From NCBI GenBank assembly GCA_034003765.1, contig JAVEXZ010000009.1:1-64000 (forward strand): 64,000 bases of DNA, in the 5' to 3' direction. A program made the translations under genes and the position numbers. Positions 7,879 through 16,349 of this stretch are shown piece by piece. Source of the stretch: JAAZGD01 sp034003765. GTDB taxonomy: Bacteria; Bacillota; Clostridia; Peptostreptococcales; Anaerovoracaceae. The notes under the pieces are model-generated. The model saw only the letters and a program-made list of their open reading frames with translations, had not been told where the DNA came from and did no database searches. Position 1 is the first letter of the stretch. Each line of letters begins with the position of its first letter.

Positions 7879-9621
7879 ATGAACAACTTGGAGTTTTTAG
7901 GAAAATACAAGAAACTACAGAATGGAAGCGATATCCGAGGTGTAGCCTTGGAGGGAGTAGAGGGTCAAAATGTAAATCTCTCAGAAAGGGAAGTTTTTAA
8001 TATAAGCCAGAGTTTTGTTTTGTGGCTATCAAAGCAACTAGACCTAACACCTGGTGATATTAAAGTAGCAGTGGGCAGAGACTCAAGGATTTCAGGCCCA
8101 AACCTTATAGCAGCTTCTTTGGAGGGAATTGAGAATCAAAAGGCTAAAGCCATTGATACTGGCTTGTCCTCAACACCAGCTATGTTTATGTCTACGGTTT
8201 TTCCTGAGATCAAGGCTAATGGAAGCATAATGCTAACTGCTTCCCACCTCCCATGGAACAGGAATGGAATGAAATTTTTCGCACCTTCTGGGGGTCTTGA
8301 TAAAAGTGATATCACAGAAATTCTAATTAGGGCTGCTGAATTAGAATTAGAAAACCAACCTTATTCCAATTGCCTAGAGAAGAATTCAAAAAATTCACAA
8401 GATCCAAAGTATTACAGGAATCGCAACACCCCAATAGATGGGCTTGGTATGGAGGTCCTAGAGGACAAGAATAATAGGGAGGCTAAGAATTGGGCGTCTA
8501 ATAAAACTTTTGAAAAATTCCCTTTAATGGCTAGATATTCAGAGCATTTGCGGGATTTAATCCTAAAAGGTGTTAGACAAAACTCTGAGGCTTTGCCCTT
8601 AGAAAATCCAGAAGTTCAAAATGTGGAAAACATCCAAGCCCTACCCTTAGAAGACCTGGAGTTTTTACCCTTAAAAGGAATGAGAATTATCGTAGATGCA
8701 GGAAATGGGGCAGGTGGTTTTTTCGCCACTGATGTTTTGGCTCCCCTTGGCGCAGATACTTCTGGCTCTATGTACCTAGATCCCGACGGGACATTTCCCA
8801 ACCATCCACCTAACCCTGAAGACCCTAGTGCTCTAGTGGACTTATGCCAAGAAGTCCTAAATAGACAAGGTGATTTGGGTTTGATTTTTGATACAGACGT
8901 TGATAGGGCTGCAGCTGTTGATTCCAAGGGACGAGAAATCGCGCGAAATAGGATTGTGGCTCTAGCTGCCACTTTTGCCAAAGAAAAAAGCCCTGGTACA
9001 ACAGTGGTTACCGACAGTGTTACCAGCACTCAGCTTCAGGATTTTATTGAAAATCAGTTAGGTTTAGTTCACCACCGCTTTAAAAGAGGATATAGAAATG
9101 TAATTAACGAATCCATCAGACTTAATGCATCTGGAATAGATAGCCAGTTGGCCATTGAAACATCTGGCCACGGGGCCTTCAAAGACAACTACTTCCTTGA
9201 TGATGGAGCCTACCTTGCCACACTGATTACGATAAAAGCCACCATACTAAAAAGAGAAGGCAAGGAAATATCCCATATCCTTGACACATTAGAGGACCCT
9301 TTAGAAGCAATGGAAATCAGATTGCCTATTAGCCACGCCGATTTTCAAACCTATGGTGATGAAGTATTAGCCGACCTAAAAAACTGGGTAAGAGACCTTA
9401 ATGACCAAGATATTCAACTTGAATTACCTAACTACGAAGGGGTTCGTGTGAAATTATCTGGCAAACATGGAGAGGGTTGGTTTCTTCTTAGGAAGTCTCT
9501 CCACGATCCCTTGATGCCCCTAAATATAGAATCCAATGAAAGTGGGGGCACCAATAAAATAAGGGCCTTATTAAGACCCTTCTTCTTGAATTTTCAATAT
9601 CTAGACACAGAAAATCTATAA
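7879..9621 (+). CDS. Alpha-D-phosphohexomutase family protein with large insertion
   Basis: Phosphohexomutases interconvert sugar 1- and 6-phosphates in cell-envelope and glycogen metabolism. The motifs appear in order: active-site phosphoserine loop TASHLPWNRNG (about residue 120), metal loop DTDVDRAA (about 340), sugar-binding loop ETSGHGAFKDN (about 435) and a C-terminal phosphate loop (NESGGTNK). The protein is 580 residues, longer than the usual 450-500. Extra sequence lies between the first and second domains (about residues 155-265) and includes a short internal repeat, EALPLENPE...QALPLEDLE. CTGGAGG precedes the ATG. Whether it prefers mannose, glucose or glucosamine phosphate is not decidable here. 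Confidence 0.85.
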   Translation: MNNLEFLGKYKKLQNGSDIRGVALEGVEGQNVNLSEREVFNISQSFVLWLSKQLDLTPGDIKVAVGRDSRISGPNLIAASLEGIENQKAKAIDTGLSSTPAMFMSTVFPEIKANGSIMLTASHLPWNRNGMKFFAPSGGLDKSDITEILIRAAELELENQPYSNCLEKNSKNSQDPKYYRNRNTPIDGLGMEVLEDKNNREAKNWASNKTFEKFPLMARYSEHLRDLILKGVRQNSEALPLENPEVQNVENIQALPLEDLEFLPLKGMRIIVDAGNGAGGFFATDVLAPLGADTSGSMYLDPDGTFPNHPPNPEDPSALVDLCQEVLNRQGDLGLIFDTDVDRAAAVDSKGREIARNRIVALAATFAKEKSPGTTVVTDSVTSTQLQDFIENQLGLVHHRFKRGYRNVINESIRLNASGIDSQLAIETSGHGAFKDNYFLDDGAYLATLITIKATILKREGKEISHILDTLEDPLEAMEIRLPISHADFQTYGDEVLADLKNWVRDLNDQDIQLELPNYEGVRVKLSGKHGEGWFLLRKSLHDPLMPLNIESNESGGTNKIRALLRPFFLNFQYLDTENL

Positions 9622-9635
9622 TTATAGGGCCTCTA

Positions 9636-9675
9636 TTGACGTGACATACTCCCACCACTTATAGAAGTGGGGTGG
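9636..9675. mobile_element. Palindromic element resembling an IS200/IS605-family end
   Basis: The sequence ttgacgtgacatactcccac followed by a hairpin (cacttatagaagtg core, 9653-9675) resembles the subterminal palindrome seen at ends of IS200/IS605-family elements and their non-autonomous derivatives. No transposase or TnpB gene adjoins it. It sits between two convergent genes, so it may also act as a transcription stop. The identification is from memory of the motif and is tentative. Confidence 0.35.
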
Positions 9676-9682
9676 ATAGTTA

Positions 9683-10372
9683 TTAATCTTGGGCGATCTC
9701 ATATATTTTGTCTATATCTAGAATCTCTATGGTCTTCCTAGAGATTTTAATGACCCCGTCTCTTTCAAAATATTTTAAGATTCTAGAAACCACTTCGCGG
9801 GCAGTTCCAAGATTGTCTGCTATCTCTTGGTGAGAGAGGAGGATTTCAGATGTACCCCCTATATTAATCATTTCCAGCAAAAATCCTGCTATCCTCTGGT
9901 CCATTCTCTTAAACATTACTTGCTCAACAAGCCACATAACCTCAGAAAATCGCATTGCTATAATATCATTACGGAACTTTTCTGCTTCTGCATTCCTTTT
10001 AGTCAAGTCTTCAAAATACTCTGGGTTAACAACCAAAATTTCACTATCTTCTTCGGCAGAAACATGAACATCAAAAACAATATTGTTCATCATACAAGAT
10101 GCAGATAGTATACAGGCATCTTTGGGTAGCAATCGAAAGAGGGCCACTTCCTTACCCTTTGAAGACAGCATAAAGGTCTTAACCCTCCCTTGAATAATGC
10201 CTATTACTCCAGTGCAGTCTATCTCTCCTTCGTGGACAATATCACCCTTTTTATATTTTCGGATGCGTGTGTTTTCCATAATAAGTTCTTTCTCTTCACG
10301 GTCCAACCTTTTAACAAAAGGGAAGGCCTCTTCTAGCTCTTTCATTCGAATTTCATTAATTATTTGGCTCAT
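9683..10372 (-). CDS. Crp/Fnr-family transcriptional regulator
   Basis: The 229-residue protein has an N-terminal cyclic-nucleotide-binding-like beta roll (about residues 20-125, with GDIVHEGEIDCTGVIGIIQG). A long dimerisation helix follows, then a C-terminal Crp helix-turn-helix (LSHQEIADNLGTAREVVSR, recognition helix about 175-195). There is no N-terminal Fnr four-cysteine cluster, so it is not a classical Fnr. It starts inside the end of the upstream EAL gene (17-nt overlap) with GGAAGGATC as ribosome-binding site. The two are co-transcribed, which suggests coupled signalling. Effector unknown. Confidence 0.88.
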   Translation of the reverse strand: MSQIINEIRMKELEEAFPFVKRLDREEKELIMENTRIRKYKKGDIVHEGEIDCTGVIGIIQGRVKTFMLSSKGKEVALFRLLPKDACILSASCMMNNIVFDVHVSAEEDSEILVVNPEYFEDLTKRNAEAEKFRNDIIAMRFSEVMWLVEQVMFKRMDQRIAGFLLEMINIGGTSEILLSHQEIADNLGTAREVVSRILKYFERDGVIKISRKTIEILDIDKIYEIAQD

Positions 10373-12302
10373 TTTGATCCTTCCCTCTATTATATTCTCG
10401 GATAAACTCTACTGCAGCCTCCATAGGCATTGGTTTTGCGTAGTAATAACCTTGTATTAAATCAACTGGAAGGTCTTTCAAAAGCTTTACCTGGTCTCGT
10501 GTTTCCACCCCTTCAACAATGACAGTTAGGCCCATTCTTTTGAACATCTGTATGTGTTCGGTTAAAACTATATACATCTTTTCGTTTTTCTTGCCTGCCG
10601 ATATCAAAGCTCCATCTAGTTTAACGGCTTGAAAAGGCAGTCCAATAATGCTATCTAGATTTGCATAGCCAGTCCCAAAATCATCCATGGCAAAAGAAAA
10701 ACCCTTGTTTACTAGCTCTAACATGTTTTTAGTAAAGAGATCTCCTCCTAGGGAAGCATTTGTTTCGGTAATTTCAAACCCTATAAAACCATAAGGGATA
10801 TTTCTCCCCTTATGACAATTCTCAATACTAGCGACTAAATCAGATCTGACCGCCTCCAGAATTGAAAGGTTCACACCAATCCTAATAAGGCCTGTATTTT
10901 TGTGTACCTGCTTTTCATCTATAAACTGGCAAACCTTTCGCATAACTTGGCGGCCAATTTGAAAAATCATTCCATTTTTTTCTGCCAAGGAAATAAACTC
11001 ATCTGGGTTTATGGTGCCTATTTTTTCATCGGTGAACCTTACTAATGCTTCCGCAGAAATAAACATATCATTCTTGGGGCAATAAATTGGCTGAAGATAT
11101 ATATCTAGCCTCTCTTCTTCCAAAGCAAGTCCCAAAGCTTCCTCTATGTTGTATATACGCATAATTTCCGCGATTTCTTGCTTATTAATAGGAATAGTAA
11201 CCCTATTTCCAAGTTCTTTTCCCTTAAAGATCATTTGATCAATTATTAGGGATAAGCGGTCCTCTTTGATAATAGGAGGAATCCCATCAGAATAATACAT
11301 AGATGCCGAGATTCCAATTTCTAAGTCCCCTAAAATCCAAGGAAACAAAACCCTCCGCTCCATATTATCTACGAATTCCTTTAATTTTTCCTCATGTTGA
11401 AAGCATGCAACAAAGACATCGCCACCATATCTAAATATTTGGGCGTTTTCCGAATGTGATTTCATGAAATCCGTAAAGATAGAAAGAAAAATATTTCCCC
11501 TTCCTACACCAATGGCTTTTACGATACCAGCAAAATCATCTAGAGAAATCACCGCAAAATGCTCTATACCACGGAGGTTTTCAAGTTCTTGTATATGATA
11601 GGATAAGGCAGTTCTATTAAAAACTCCCGTTAAATCATCTAGGGTTTCAACTGGGTTTTGTAGAGTAAGATAAGTCATTGTAAGTGCTAAAGCTGCAGCA
11701 AAACCAGTTATTAAAAGATAGGGAATAAGGAACTGGCTTATAACAATTATAATAGAAATCACTATAAATGTGGCCATAGAATATAATTGGGGTTTTTTCA
11801 GATAGCTCTTCTTAAGGAACATCAAAATAATAACTAGGGTAAGAAAATAGCCCCCCAATCCATAAAGGGACAACATCAATGGGCCTCTGAAATAATTTAG
11901 GCCAGCATCAAAGTAAAAGAAATGCCCAGTCACTGGGTTCCCTATCCATATGGCAAATCCTACAAGAAAAGGCAAGAAGCTTATGATTATCCTCTTCCTA
12001 TATTTTTTGGTAAGTAGCTTGGTCATGCTAAGTATGAAAAGATAAAGCATAGGAGCCAAAGACATCTGGGCTAAATAGTAGAGCTGATTTAGAGTTATAT
12101 TAAGTGAAAGAGGGATAGAATTGGGATAGGAAATTGCCACCGCTGCTAATATATCAAAAATAGCATCGGCAATAATAAGCAATATAATAAGCCCAAACAC
12201 TAAATTGTGTCCATTCTTTAATCGAGGTTTCGAAAAAAAATGAAAGGCAATTAGTATTGCAAAGGCTAGACCACATAAGGCAAAATCGATGTTGTATAAC
12301 AT
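10356..12302 (-). CDS. Membrane-anchored degenerate-GGDEF / EAL cyclic-di-GMP phosphodiesterase
   Basis: The first about 215 residues contain seven or so hydrophobic helices, a membrane sensor. A GGDEF-fold domain follows (about 230-365) with the site changed to GGDVF, so it is unlikely to make c-di-GMP. The C-terminal EAL domain (about 385-640) retains the key motifs: EALVRF, GVNLS, FEITET, DDFGTGY, VKLDG, VIVEGVET and QGYYYAKPM. It therefore probably hydrolyses c-di-GMP. The start ATG at 12302 begins the hydrophobic sequence directly. The downstream Crp/Fnr gene overlaps by 17 nt. Its input signal is unknown. Confidence 0.88.
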   Translation of the reverse strand: MLYNIDFALCGLAFAILIAFHFFSKPRLKNGHNLVFGLIILLIIADAIFDILAAVAISYPNSIPLSLNITLNQLYYLAQMSLAPMLYLFILSMTKLLTKKYRKRIIISFLPFLVGFAIWIGNPVTGHFFYFDAGLNYFRGPLMLSLYGLGGYFLTLVIILMFLKKSYLKKPQLYSMATFIVISIIIVISQFLIPYLLITGFAAALALTMTYLTLQNPVETLDDLTGVFNRTALSYHIQELENLRGIEHFAVISLDDFAGIVKAIGVGRGNIFLSIFTDFMKSHSENAQIFRYGGDVFVACFQHEEKLKEFVDNMERRVLFPWILGDLEIGISASMYYSDGIPPIIKEDRLSLIIDQMIFKGKELGNRVTIPINKQEIAEIMRIYNIEEALGLALEEERLDIYLQPIYCPKNDMFISAEALVRFTDEKIGTINPDEFISLAEKNGMIFQIGRQVMRKVCQFIDEKQVHKNTGLIRIGVNLSILEAVRSDLVASIENCHKGRNIPYGFIGFEITETNASLGGDLFTKNMLELVNKGFSFAMDDFGTGYANLDSIIGLPFQAVKLDGALISAGKKNEKMYIVLTEHIQMFKRMGLTVIVEGVETRDQVKLLKDLPVDLIQGYYYAKPMPMEAAVEFIREYNRGKDQNEPNN

Positions 12303-12410
12303 TTTTTGTCTGTCCTTCCCCCTTGGTTAAGGATTTACCTGGAAACCTTAGTTCATTTTATCATTGAGATGGGTTTTCTACAACCTATTGCTAATACATC
12401 CACAAAATTT

Positions 12411-12600
12411 CTAGAGCTAAACCCAAGGGGTTTATTACAAATATCTAGAGCTAAACCCAAGGGATTAATTACAAATATCTATAGCTAAACCCAAGGGGTT
12501 TATTACAAATATCTGGAGCTAAACCCAAGGGGTTTATTACAAATATCTGGAGCTAAACCCAAGGGGTTAATTACAAATTTCTAGAGCTAAACCCAAGCTA
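12411..12600. repeat. 34-bp tandem repeat, six copies
   Basis: Units begin at 12411, 12445, 12479, 12513, 12547 and 12581, exactly 34 bp apart. The consensus starts ctagagctaaacccaagggg and continues tttattacaaatat. Variation is confined to a few positions (ctagag/ctatag/ctggag; ggggttt/gggatta). There are no spacers, so it is a minisatellite and not CRISPR. Copy number is probably variable. Confidence 0.9.
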
Positions 12601-12641
12601 TTAATTTAAATTATCGAGGACTCCCTCTCTTTTAGCCCATT

Positions 12642-12670
12642 AAAAAACTGCCCCGAATAAACAAGGCAGC
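12642..12670 (-). terminator. Rho-independent terminator of rplM-rpsI
   Basis: On the minus strand the stem GCTGCC/GGCAGT closes over a 12-base AT-rich loop and is followed by TTTTTT, about 20 nt after the rpsI stop codon. Confidence 0.75.
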
Positions 12671-12688
12671 TCCCTAAATCTAAAAATA

Positions 12689-13084
12689 TTAACGCTTTGA
12701 GAATTGGCTGGCTTTTCTAGCCTTTTTCAAACCGTATTTCTTTCTTTCTTTCATTCTTGGATCTCTAGTCAGGAAACCTGCAGCTTTAAGCAAGGGTCGG
12801 TTAGCATCCTTATCTGCTACACAGAGAGCTCTTGAAATACCTTGACGAAGAGCACCAGCTTGTCCAGTGAATCCTCCACCGTGTACACTAGCAATTACGT
12901 CGAACTTACCTTCAGCACCTACAACTTCAAAAGGTCTTCTAACTTCTCTTCTTACTATTTCCATTCCGAAGAACTCTTCTAGAGGTCTTTTGTTAACGAT
13001 GATTTTCCCTTTGCCCGGGATTAATCTTACTCTAGCAACAGAACTCTTTCTTCTTCCAGTTCCTTGATATTGAATCTTAGCCAT
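12689..13084 (-). CDS. rpsI: Small ribosomal subunit protein uS9
   Basis: The 131-residue protein has the usual length and the family signatures: GTGRRKSSVARVRL at the N-terminus, HGGGFTGQAGALRQGISRAL in the middle and the C-terminal KKARKASQFSKR tail that reaches the ribosomal P site. It lies 17 nt downstream of rplM, the normal bacterial pair, and is followed by a strong terminator. Confidence 0.98.
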   Translation of the reverse strand: MAKIQYQGTGRRKSSVARVRLIPGKGKIIVNKRPLEEFFGMEIVRREVRRPFEVVGAEGKFDVIASVHGGGFTGQAGALRQGISRALCVADKDANRPLLKAAGFLTRDPRMKERKKYGLKKARKASQFSKR

Positions 13085-13101
13085 TTCTTATTCCTCCCTC
13101 C

Positions 13102-13530
13102 TTAAAATTTTAACTCAACAGGTTTTTGTGCAGTGTGTGGATGCACAGGTCCTGCGAAAACTTTTAACTTCTTATACATTTGACGGCCGAGACGACCATT
13201 AGGCATCATGCCTTTAATTGAATGCCTTAGAATTTCTTCTGGCTTTTTAGCAAGTAACTTTTCGAAGGTCACTTCTCTAAGTCCCCCTGGGAAGCCGGTA
13301 TGATGTTTGTAAATTTTGTCTTTTCTCTTTTTTCCAGTTACTTCGATCTTTTCCGCGTTAATAATAATCACGTAGTCTCCACAATCCATGTGAGGGGTGA
13401 ATGTTGGTTTTTTCTTTCCTCTCAGAATGGAGGCCACTTCCGTGCTTAGCCTTCCCAAAGTCTGTCCTTCTGCATCAATAACATACCAATCATGTTTGAT
13501 GTCTGAAGGTTTTGCAACATAGGTTTTCAT
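13102..13530 (-). CDS. rplM: Large ribosomal subunit protein uL13
   Basis: Starting at the ATG at 13530 gives a 142-residue protein of standard length, beginning MKTYVAKPSDIKHDWYVIDA. It contains HMDCGDYVIIINAEKI and the MMPNGRLGRQMYKKLKVF region. AAAGGA lies just upstream of this ATG. The open frame continues 23 codons farther, but that part is the structured leader and not protein. Co-transcribed with rpsI. Confidence 0.97.
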   Translation of the reverse strand: MKTYVAKPSDIKHDWYVIDAEGQTLGRLSTEVASILRGKKKPTFTPHMDCGDYVIIINAEKIEVTGKKRKDKIYKHHTGFPGGLREVTFEKLLAKKPEEILRHSIKGMMPNGRLGRQMYKKLKVFAGPVHPHTAQKPVELKF

Positions 13531-13677
13531 TCTTTTTCCTTTCTGCCTACTAGGATTTCTCTCAATCTCCTTCGGCAATCCTAAAATGTTTCGGGCCACG
13601 GCCGGCTAACCCAGCCTGCACCCTAAAGATAATTTCACTTGAGCTCTAAAAACCCTTGGGTATTTTCAATCACAAGC
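13531..13677 (-). ncRNA. Structured rplM leader (possible L13-type autoregulatory leader)
   Basis: The 5' leader of about 147 nt between the predicted start of transcription and rplM can form at least three hairpins: GGCT..AGCC (13604-13616), GGCCGTGGCC (13594-13603) and AGGATT..AATCCT (13552-13582). Firmicutes are known to carry an L13 leader that binds the ribosomal protein. I cannot confirm that this is the same class without a covariance-model search. Confidence 0.4.
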
Positions 13678-13683
13678 TTTATT

Positions 13684-13712
13684 ATGATATCTTATTTAGG
13701 CCCCATTGTCAA
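13684..13712 (-). promoter_or_regulatory. rplM-rpsI promoter
   Basis: Minus strand: a perfect -35 TTGACA (13712-13707), a 17-nt spacer, then TATCAT (13689-13684). This is a strong sigma-A-type promoter placed just after the histidine operon terminator. Confidence 0.8.
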
Positions 13713-13731
13713 TTATTTTTTAGCCACAAGT

Positions 13732-13761
13732 AAAATAGCCCACCCTGTTAAGGCGGCTATT
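13732..13761 (-). terminator. Terminator downstream of the histidine operon
   Basis: Minus strand: AATAGCC...GGGCTATT stem with TTTT on the 3' side. It lies about 280 nt beyond the hisIE stop and immediately before the rplM promoter, so it separates the two transcription units. Confidence 0.65.
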
Positions 13762-14043
13762 CATGGCTTTTTCAGCATCCTCTCATTATCTTCTAAGTTT
13801 CTTAGTAGTATTTTATCCTCTGTAAACTCCCAGGTCATTCTTATTCCCATTGATATTGTCATTTCATATATAGCTTTTGTCCCTTGGACCTTCTTTATTC
13901 TAAGGGATGGATAAAAGGGTGGTTTTGGGAATTGTAATCTGGGATCTAGCTCTTAATTGAGTTAGCATTACTATCACTCTTTTCGGATTTTCCTACTCTC
14001 CAATATTAACATTGTACAAGGGGTATATTTTGTTTTCAACAGT
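13762..14043. other. Region between hisIE stop and operon terminator
   Basis: About 280 bp without a convincing gene. A 33-codon minus-strand frame (MTISMGIRMTWEF...) ends near 13767 but has no ribosome-binding site and no family resemblance that I can see. A plus-strand hydrophobic frame needs a TTG start. It may be decayed coding sequence or an extended 3' untranslated region. Confidence 0.4.
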
Positions 14044-14682
14044 TTAATCTTGGAGGGCTTCCTGTTTGACTTTATGGTCCAAAACATGGCGCTTGGCCAA
14101 TTCGTCAGTTATAGTATTTATTTCTATACCTTCTTCAACCATTAGCACCATTAAGTGGTAGAGAAGGTCTGCGATTTCGTAAACTGTTTCTGTTTTATTC
14201 CCTCTCGCTGCTGCGATTAATACTTCAGCACTTTCCTCACCTATTTTTTTAAGAATCTTTTCTATACCACTGTTAAAAAGATAGGACGTATAACTTTCTT
14301 CCTGAGGCCGATCTTTTCTTCCCTTAATGAGTTGGTATAAGCCGTCATAGGAAAAAGCTTTTAATTCCTCACTTATATATAGGGGGGCAAAGAAGCAGCT
14401 GTCCTCCCCAAGATGACAGGCAGGTCCCTTCTTTATAACCTCCACCACCAAGGCATCCCCATCACAATCTAGAGTAATCGCAACTATCTGCTGGGTGTTA
14501 CCACTGGTCTCTCCCTTACGCCAAAGCTCTTGTCTGGACCGGCTATAAAAACAGGTTTGGCCTTCCTTTATACTTATTTCAAGGCTCTCTTTATTCATAT
14601 ATGCCAAAGTCAAAACCTTCTTTGTGTAATAATCTTGAACTATGGCTGGGATTAACCCCTTTTCATCAAATCTAATTTCCAT
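14044..14682 (-). CDS. hisIE: Bifunctional phosphoribosyl-AMP cyclohydrolase / phosphoribosyl-ATP pyrophosphatase
   Basis: The 212-residue protein catalyses steps 2 and 3 of histidine synthesis. The N-terminal HisI domain (about 1-105) shows LAYMNKESL, SRSRQELWRKGETSGN, and the zinc/magnesium motif DCDGDAL followed by ACHLGEDSCF. The C-terminal HisE domain (about 115-212) shows KKIGEESAEVLIAA and EIADLLYHLMVLM. Its ATG shares one base with the hisF stop (TAATG). It is the last gene of the operon. Confidence 0.97.
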   Translation of the reverse strand: MEIRFDEKGLIPAIVQDYYTKKVLTLAYMNKESLEISIKEGQTCFYSRSRQELWRKGETSGNTQQIVAITLDCDGDALVVEVIKKGPACHLGEDSCFFAPLYISEELKAFSYDGLYQLIKGRKDRPQEESYTSYLFNSGIEKILKKIGEESAEVLIAAARGNKTETVYEIADLLYHLMVLMVEEGIEINTITDELAKRHVLDHKVKQEALQD

Positions 14683-15437
14683 TATATTCTTACCCTTACT
14701 CCCTGTGCTCTCAAATATTCCTTGAGTTCCATTATATCAACTTCTCGTGTATGAAAAATACTTGCTGCAAGGCCTGCGTCCATTCCAGGATATTGAAAGA
14801 GGTCTAAAAAATCTTCTTTTTTCCCGGCTCCCCCGGAAGCTATGATTGGAAGAGATACATGCTTTGCCATAGAGGTCAGCAAGTCAATATCAAAGCCTCC
14901 TCTTACACCATCAGTATCTATGCTATTTACCACCAATTCTCCAGCACCCCTTTGTTCGCCTTCTCGGGCCCATTGTAAGGCATCGATACCTGTATCTTCA
15001 CGGCCACCTTTGGTGAAAATATGAAAGCCTCCCTCTACCCTTTTTACATCCATAGACAGGACCACACACTGGTTGCCATATTTTTTAGCCCCAAGATTAA
15101 TAATCTCTGGGTTCTTGAGGGCTCCACTATTTACACTTACCTTGTCTGCCCCACACTTCAAAACTCTGTCAAAATCATCCAGGGTTTCAATTCCCCCACC
15201 TACTGTTAGGGGAATAAATATTTGGGCTGCCACCTTCTTAAGAACTTCGGTAAAGAGTCCCCTCTGTTCTAGACTCGCTGTAATATCATAAAACACCAGC
15301 TCGTCAGCACCTCTGTCGTTATAAAAACTGGCCATTTCTACTGGGTCCGCCATGTCTTTAATGCCCTCAAAGTTAATGCCCTTTACTACCCTGCCATCTC
15401 TAACATCAAGGCATGGGATAATTCTTTTTGTAATCAT
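14682..15437 (-). CDS. hisF: Imidazole glycerol phosphate synthase, cyclase subunit
   Basis: The 251-residue TIM barrel uses ammonia from HisH to form imidazole glycerol phosphate and AICAR. It has catalytic Asp in CLDVRDGRVVKG (about residue 11) and in NSIDTDGVRGGFD, with phosphate loops GGGIE and ASGGAGK. Length and motifs are standard. It lies 114 nt downstream of hisA, the largest gap in the 3' half of the operon, and overlaps hisIE by one base. Confidence 0.97.
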   Translation of the reverse strand: MITKRIIPCLDVRDGRVVKGINFEGIKDMADPVEMASFYNDRGADELVFYDITASLEQRGLFTEVLKKVAAQIFIPLTVGGGIETLDDFDRVLKCGADKVSVNSGALKNPEIINLGAKKYGNQCVVLSMDVKRVEGGFHIFTKGGREDTGIDALQWAREGEQRGAGELVVNSIDTDGVRGGFDIDLLTSMAKHVSLPIIASGGAGKKEDFLDLFQYPGMDAGLAASIFHTREVDIMELKEYLRAQGVRVRI

Positions 15438-15551
15438 TTACTTTCCTTTCTTAAGAGCTTAGATATTTGCCTCTATGGTTAAGCCCTTACCCCAATCGGC
15501 AAAGCTATCCGGTCTGACTTTTTATTCTACTTTAAATCAAAATGTTTCATC

Positions 15552-16268
15552 CTACTGTTCAAAATGCTTTACAACTTCCCTTAATACAAGGGAACCTGCA
15601 TAAAGGGCTTTTCCAAGTATTGCCCCATAAACGCCCATATTTTTTAACACTCGAAGCTCCTCCATATATGTAACTCCACCTGAAGCGATAATTTGGAAGG
15701 AATAGTTTTTCTCCAGATCTTCGTAAGCCTCTAAGTTGGTCCCTTCTAGGCCGCCATCCTTTGAAATATCCGTATATATAACAGTAGCAACCCCAAGCTT
15801 CTCTAAGCTACCGAGAAAATCTCCGGTCTCTATATCTGTCACCTTTTGCCAGCCGTTGATGGCAACTCTGCCAGCTTTTACATCTACCCCTACAGCAATT
15901 TTATCGCCATATTTTTCTATAGCAGCCTTTAGGAATTCAGGTTCCGTTACTGCAGCAGTTCCTAGTATCACTCTATGAACACCTAGGTCTAGATAGGCTT
16001 TAATTCTTTCCATATCTCGAATGCCCCCACCTACTTGAACAAAGAGACCTGCCTCCTGAATTATCCGCTTTATGTTCTCAAAATTAATCAGCCTGCCTTC
16101 CTTTGCCCCATCAAGGTCTACTAGATGTAAATGAGTAGCTCCACAAGACTTAAAGGTCTTGGCCACTTGAACTGGATCCTCACTGTAAACGGTCATTTGA
16201 TCATAATCCCCTTGAAAGAGCCGCACAACATTGCCATCTTTAATATCAATTGCTGGAAATATTATCAT
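15552..16268 (-). CDS. hisA: ProFAR isomerase (HisA)
   Basis: The 238-residue TIM barrel isomerises ProFAR to PRFAR. It has Asp in PAIDIKDGNVVRL (residue 8), VGGGIRD, and DISKDGGLEGTN with the second catalytic Asp. The start at 16268 overlaps the stop of a 24-codon frame that is a tandem copy of the hisA beginning (see the 71-bp duplication). The GGAGG before this ATG is supplied by the duplicated segment. Enzyme itself looks intact. Confidence 0.97.
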   Translation of the reverse strand: MIIFPAIDIKDGNVVRLFQGDYDQMTVYSEDPVQVAKTFKSCGATHLHLVDLDGAKEGRLINFENIKRIIQEAGLFVQVGGGIRDMERIKAYLDLGVHRVILGTAAVTEPEFLKAAIEKYGDKIAVGVDVKAGRVAINGWQKVTDIETGDFLGSLEKLGVATVIYTDISKDGGLEGTNLEAYEDLEKNYSFQIIASGGVTYMEELRVLKNMGVYGAILGKALYAGSLVLREVVKHFEQ

Positions 16269-16349
16269 CCTAAATCCTCCCCTTGAAAGAGCCGCACAAC
16301 ATTGCCATCCTTAATATCAATTGCAGGAAATATTATCATCCTAAATCCT
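16208..16349. repeat. 71-bp tandem duplication at the hisH/hisA junction
   Basis: Two adjacent 71-bp copies (16208-16278 and 16279-16349) differ at only two positions. Each contains, in minus-strand order, the GGAGG and last codons of hisH, the stop/start overlap and the first 20 codons of hisA. Both differences are in third codon positions (CCA/CCT, AAA/AAG). Confidence 0.95.
16265..16339 (-). pseudogene. 24-codon duplicated hisA start, out of frame with hisA
   Basis: Created by the 71-bp tandem duplication. It reads MIIFPAIDIKDGNVVRLFQG and then GEDLG-type hisH sequence to a TGA that overlaps the true hisA ATG (ATGA). The frame starts inside the hisH stop in the same ATGA arrangement. A ribosome finishing hisH could therefore translate this peptide and re-initiate at hisA. 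Any function is unproven. Confidence 0.7.

Larger units (their letters stand above)
12303..12688. other. Intergenic region dominated by a 34-bp repeat array
   Basis: Between the EAL gene start and the rpsI stop this 386-bp spacer carries the six-copy 34-bp array (12411-12600) and the rplM-rpsI terminator (12642-12670). The remaining part next to 12303 should hold the EAL/Crp promoter, but I could not pick a confident box. Confidence 0.55.

Noticed and set aside
12411..12600. CRISPR array
   Set aside because: Units are directly adjacent with no unique spacers, and there are no cas genes. The same applies to the other arrays in the window.
13639..13914. 91-codon plus-strand hydrophobic frame
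   Set aside because: It needs a TTG start without a ribosome-binding site, is antisense to the rplM leader and promoter, and resembles no known protein.
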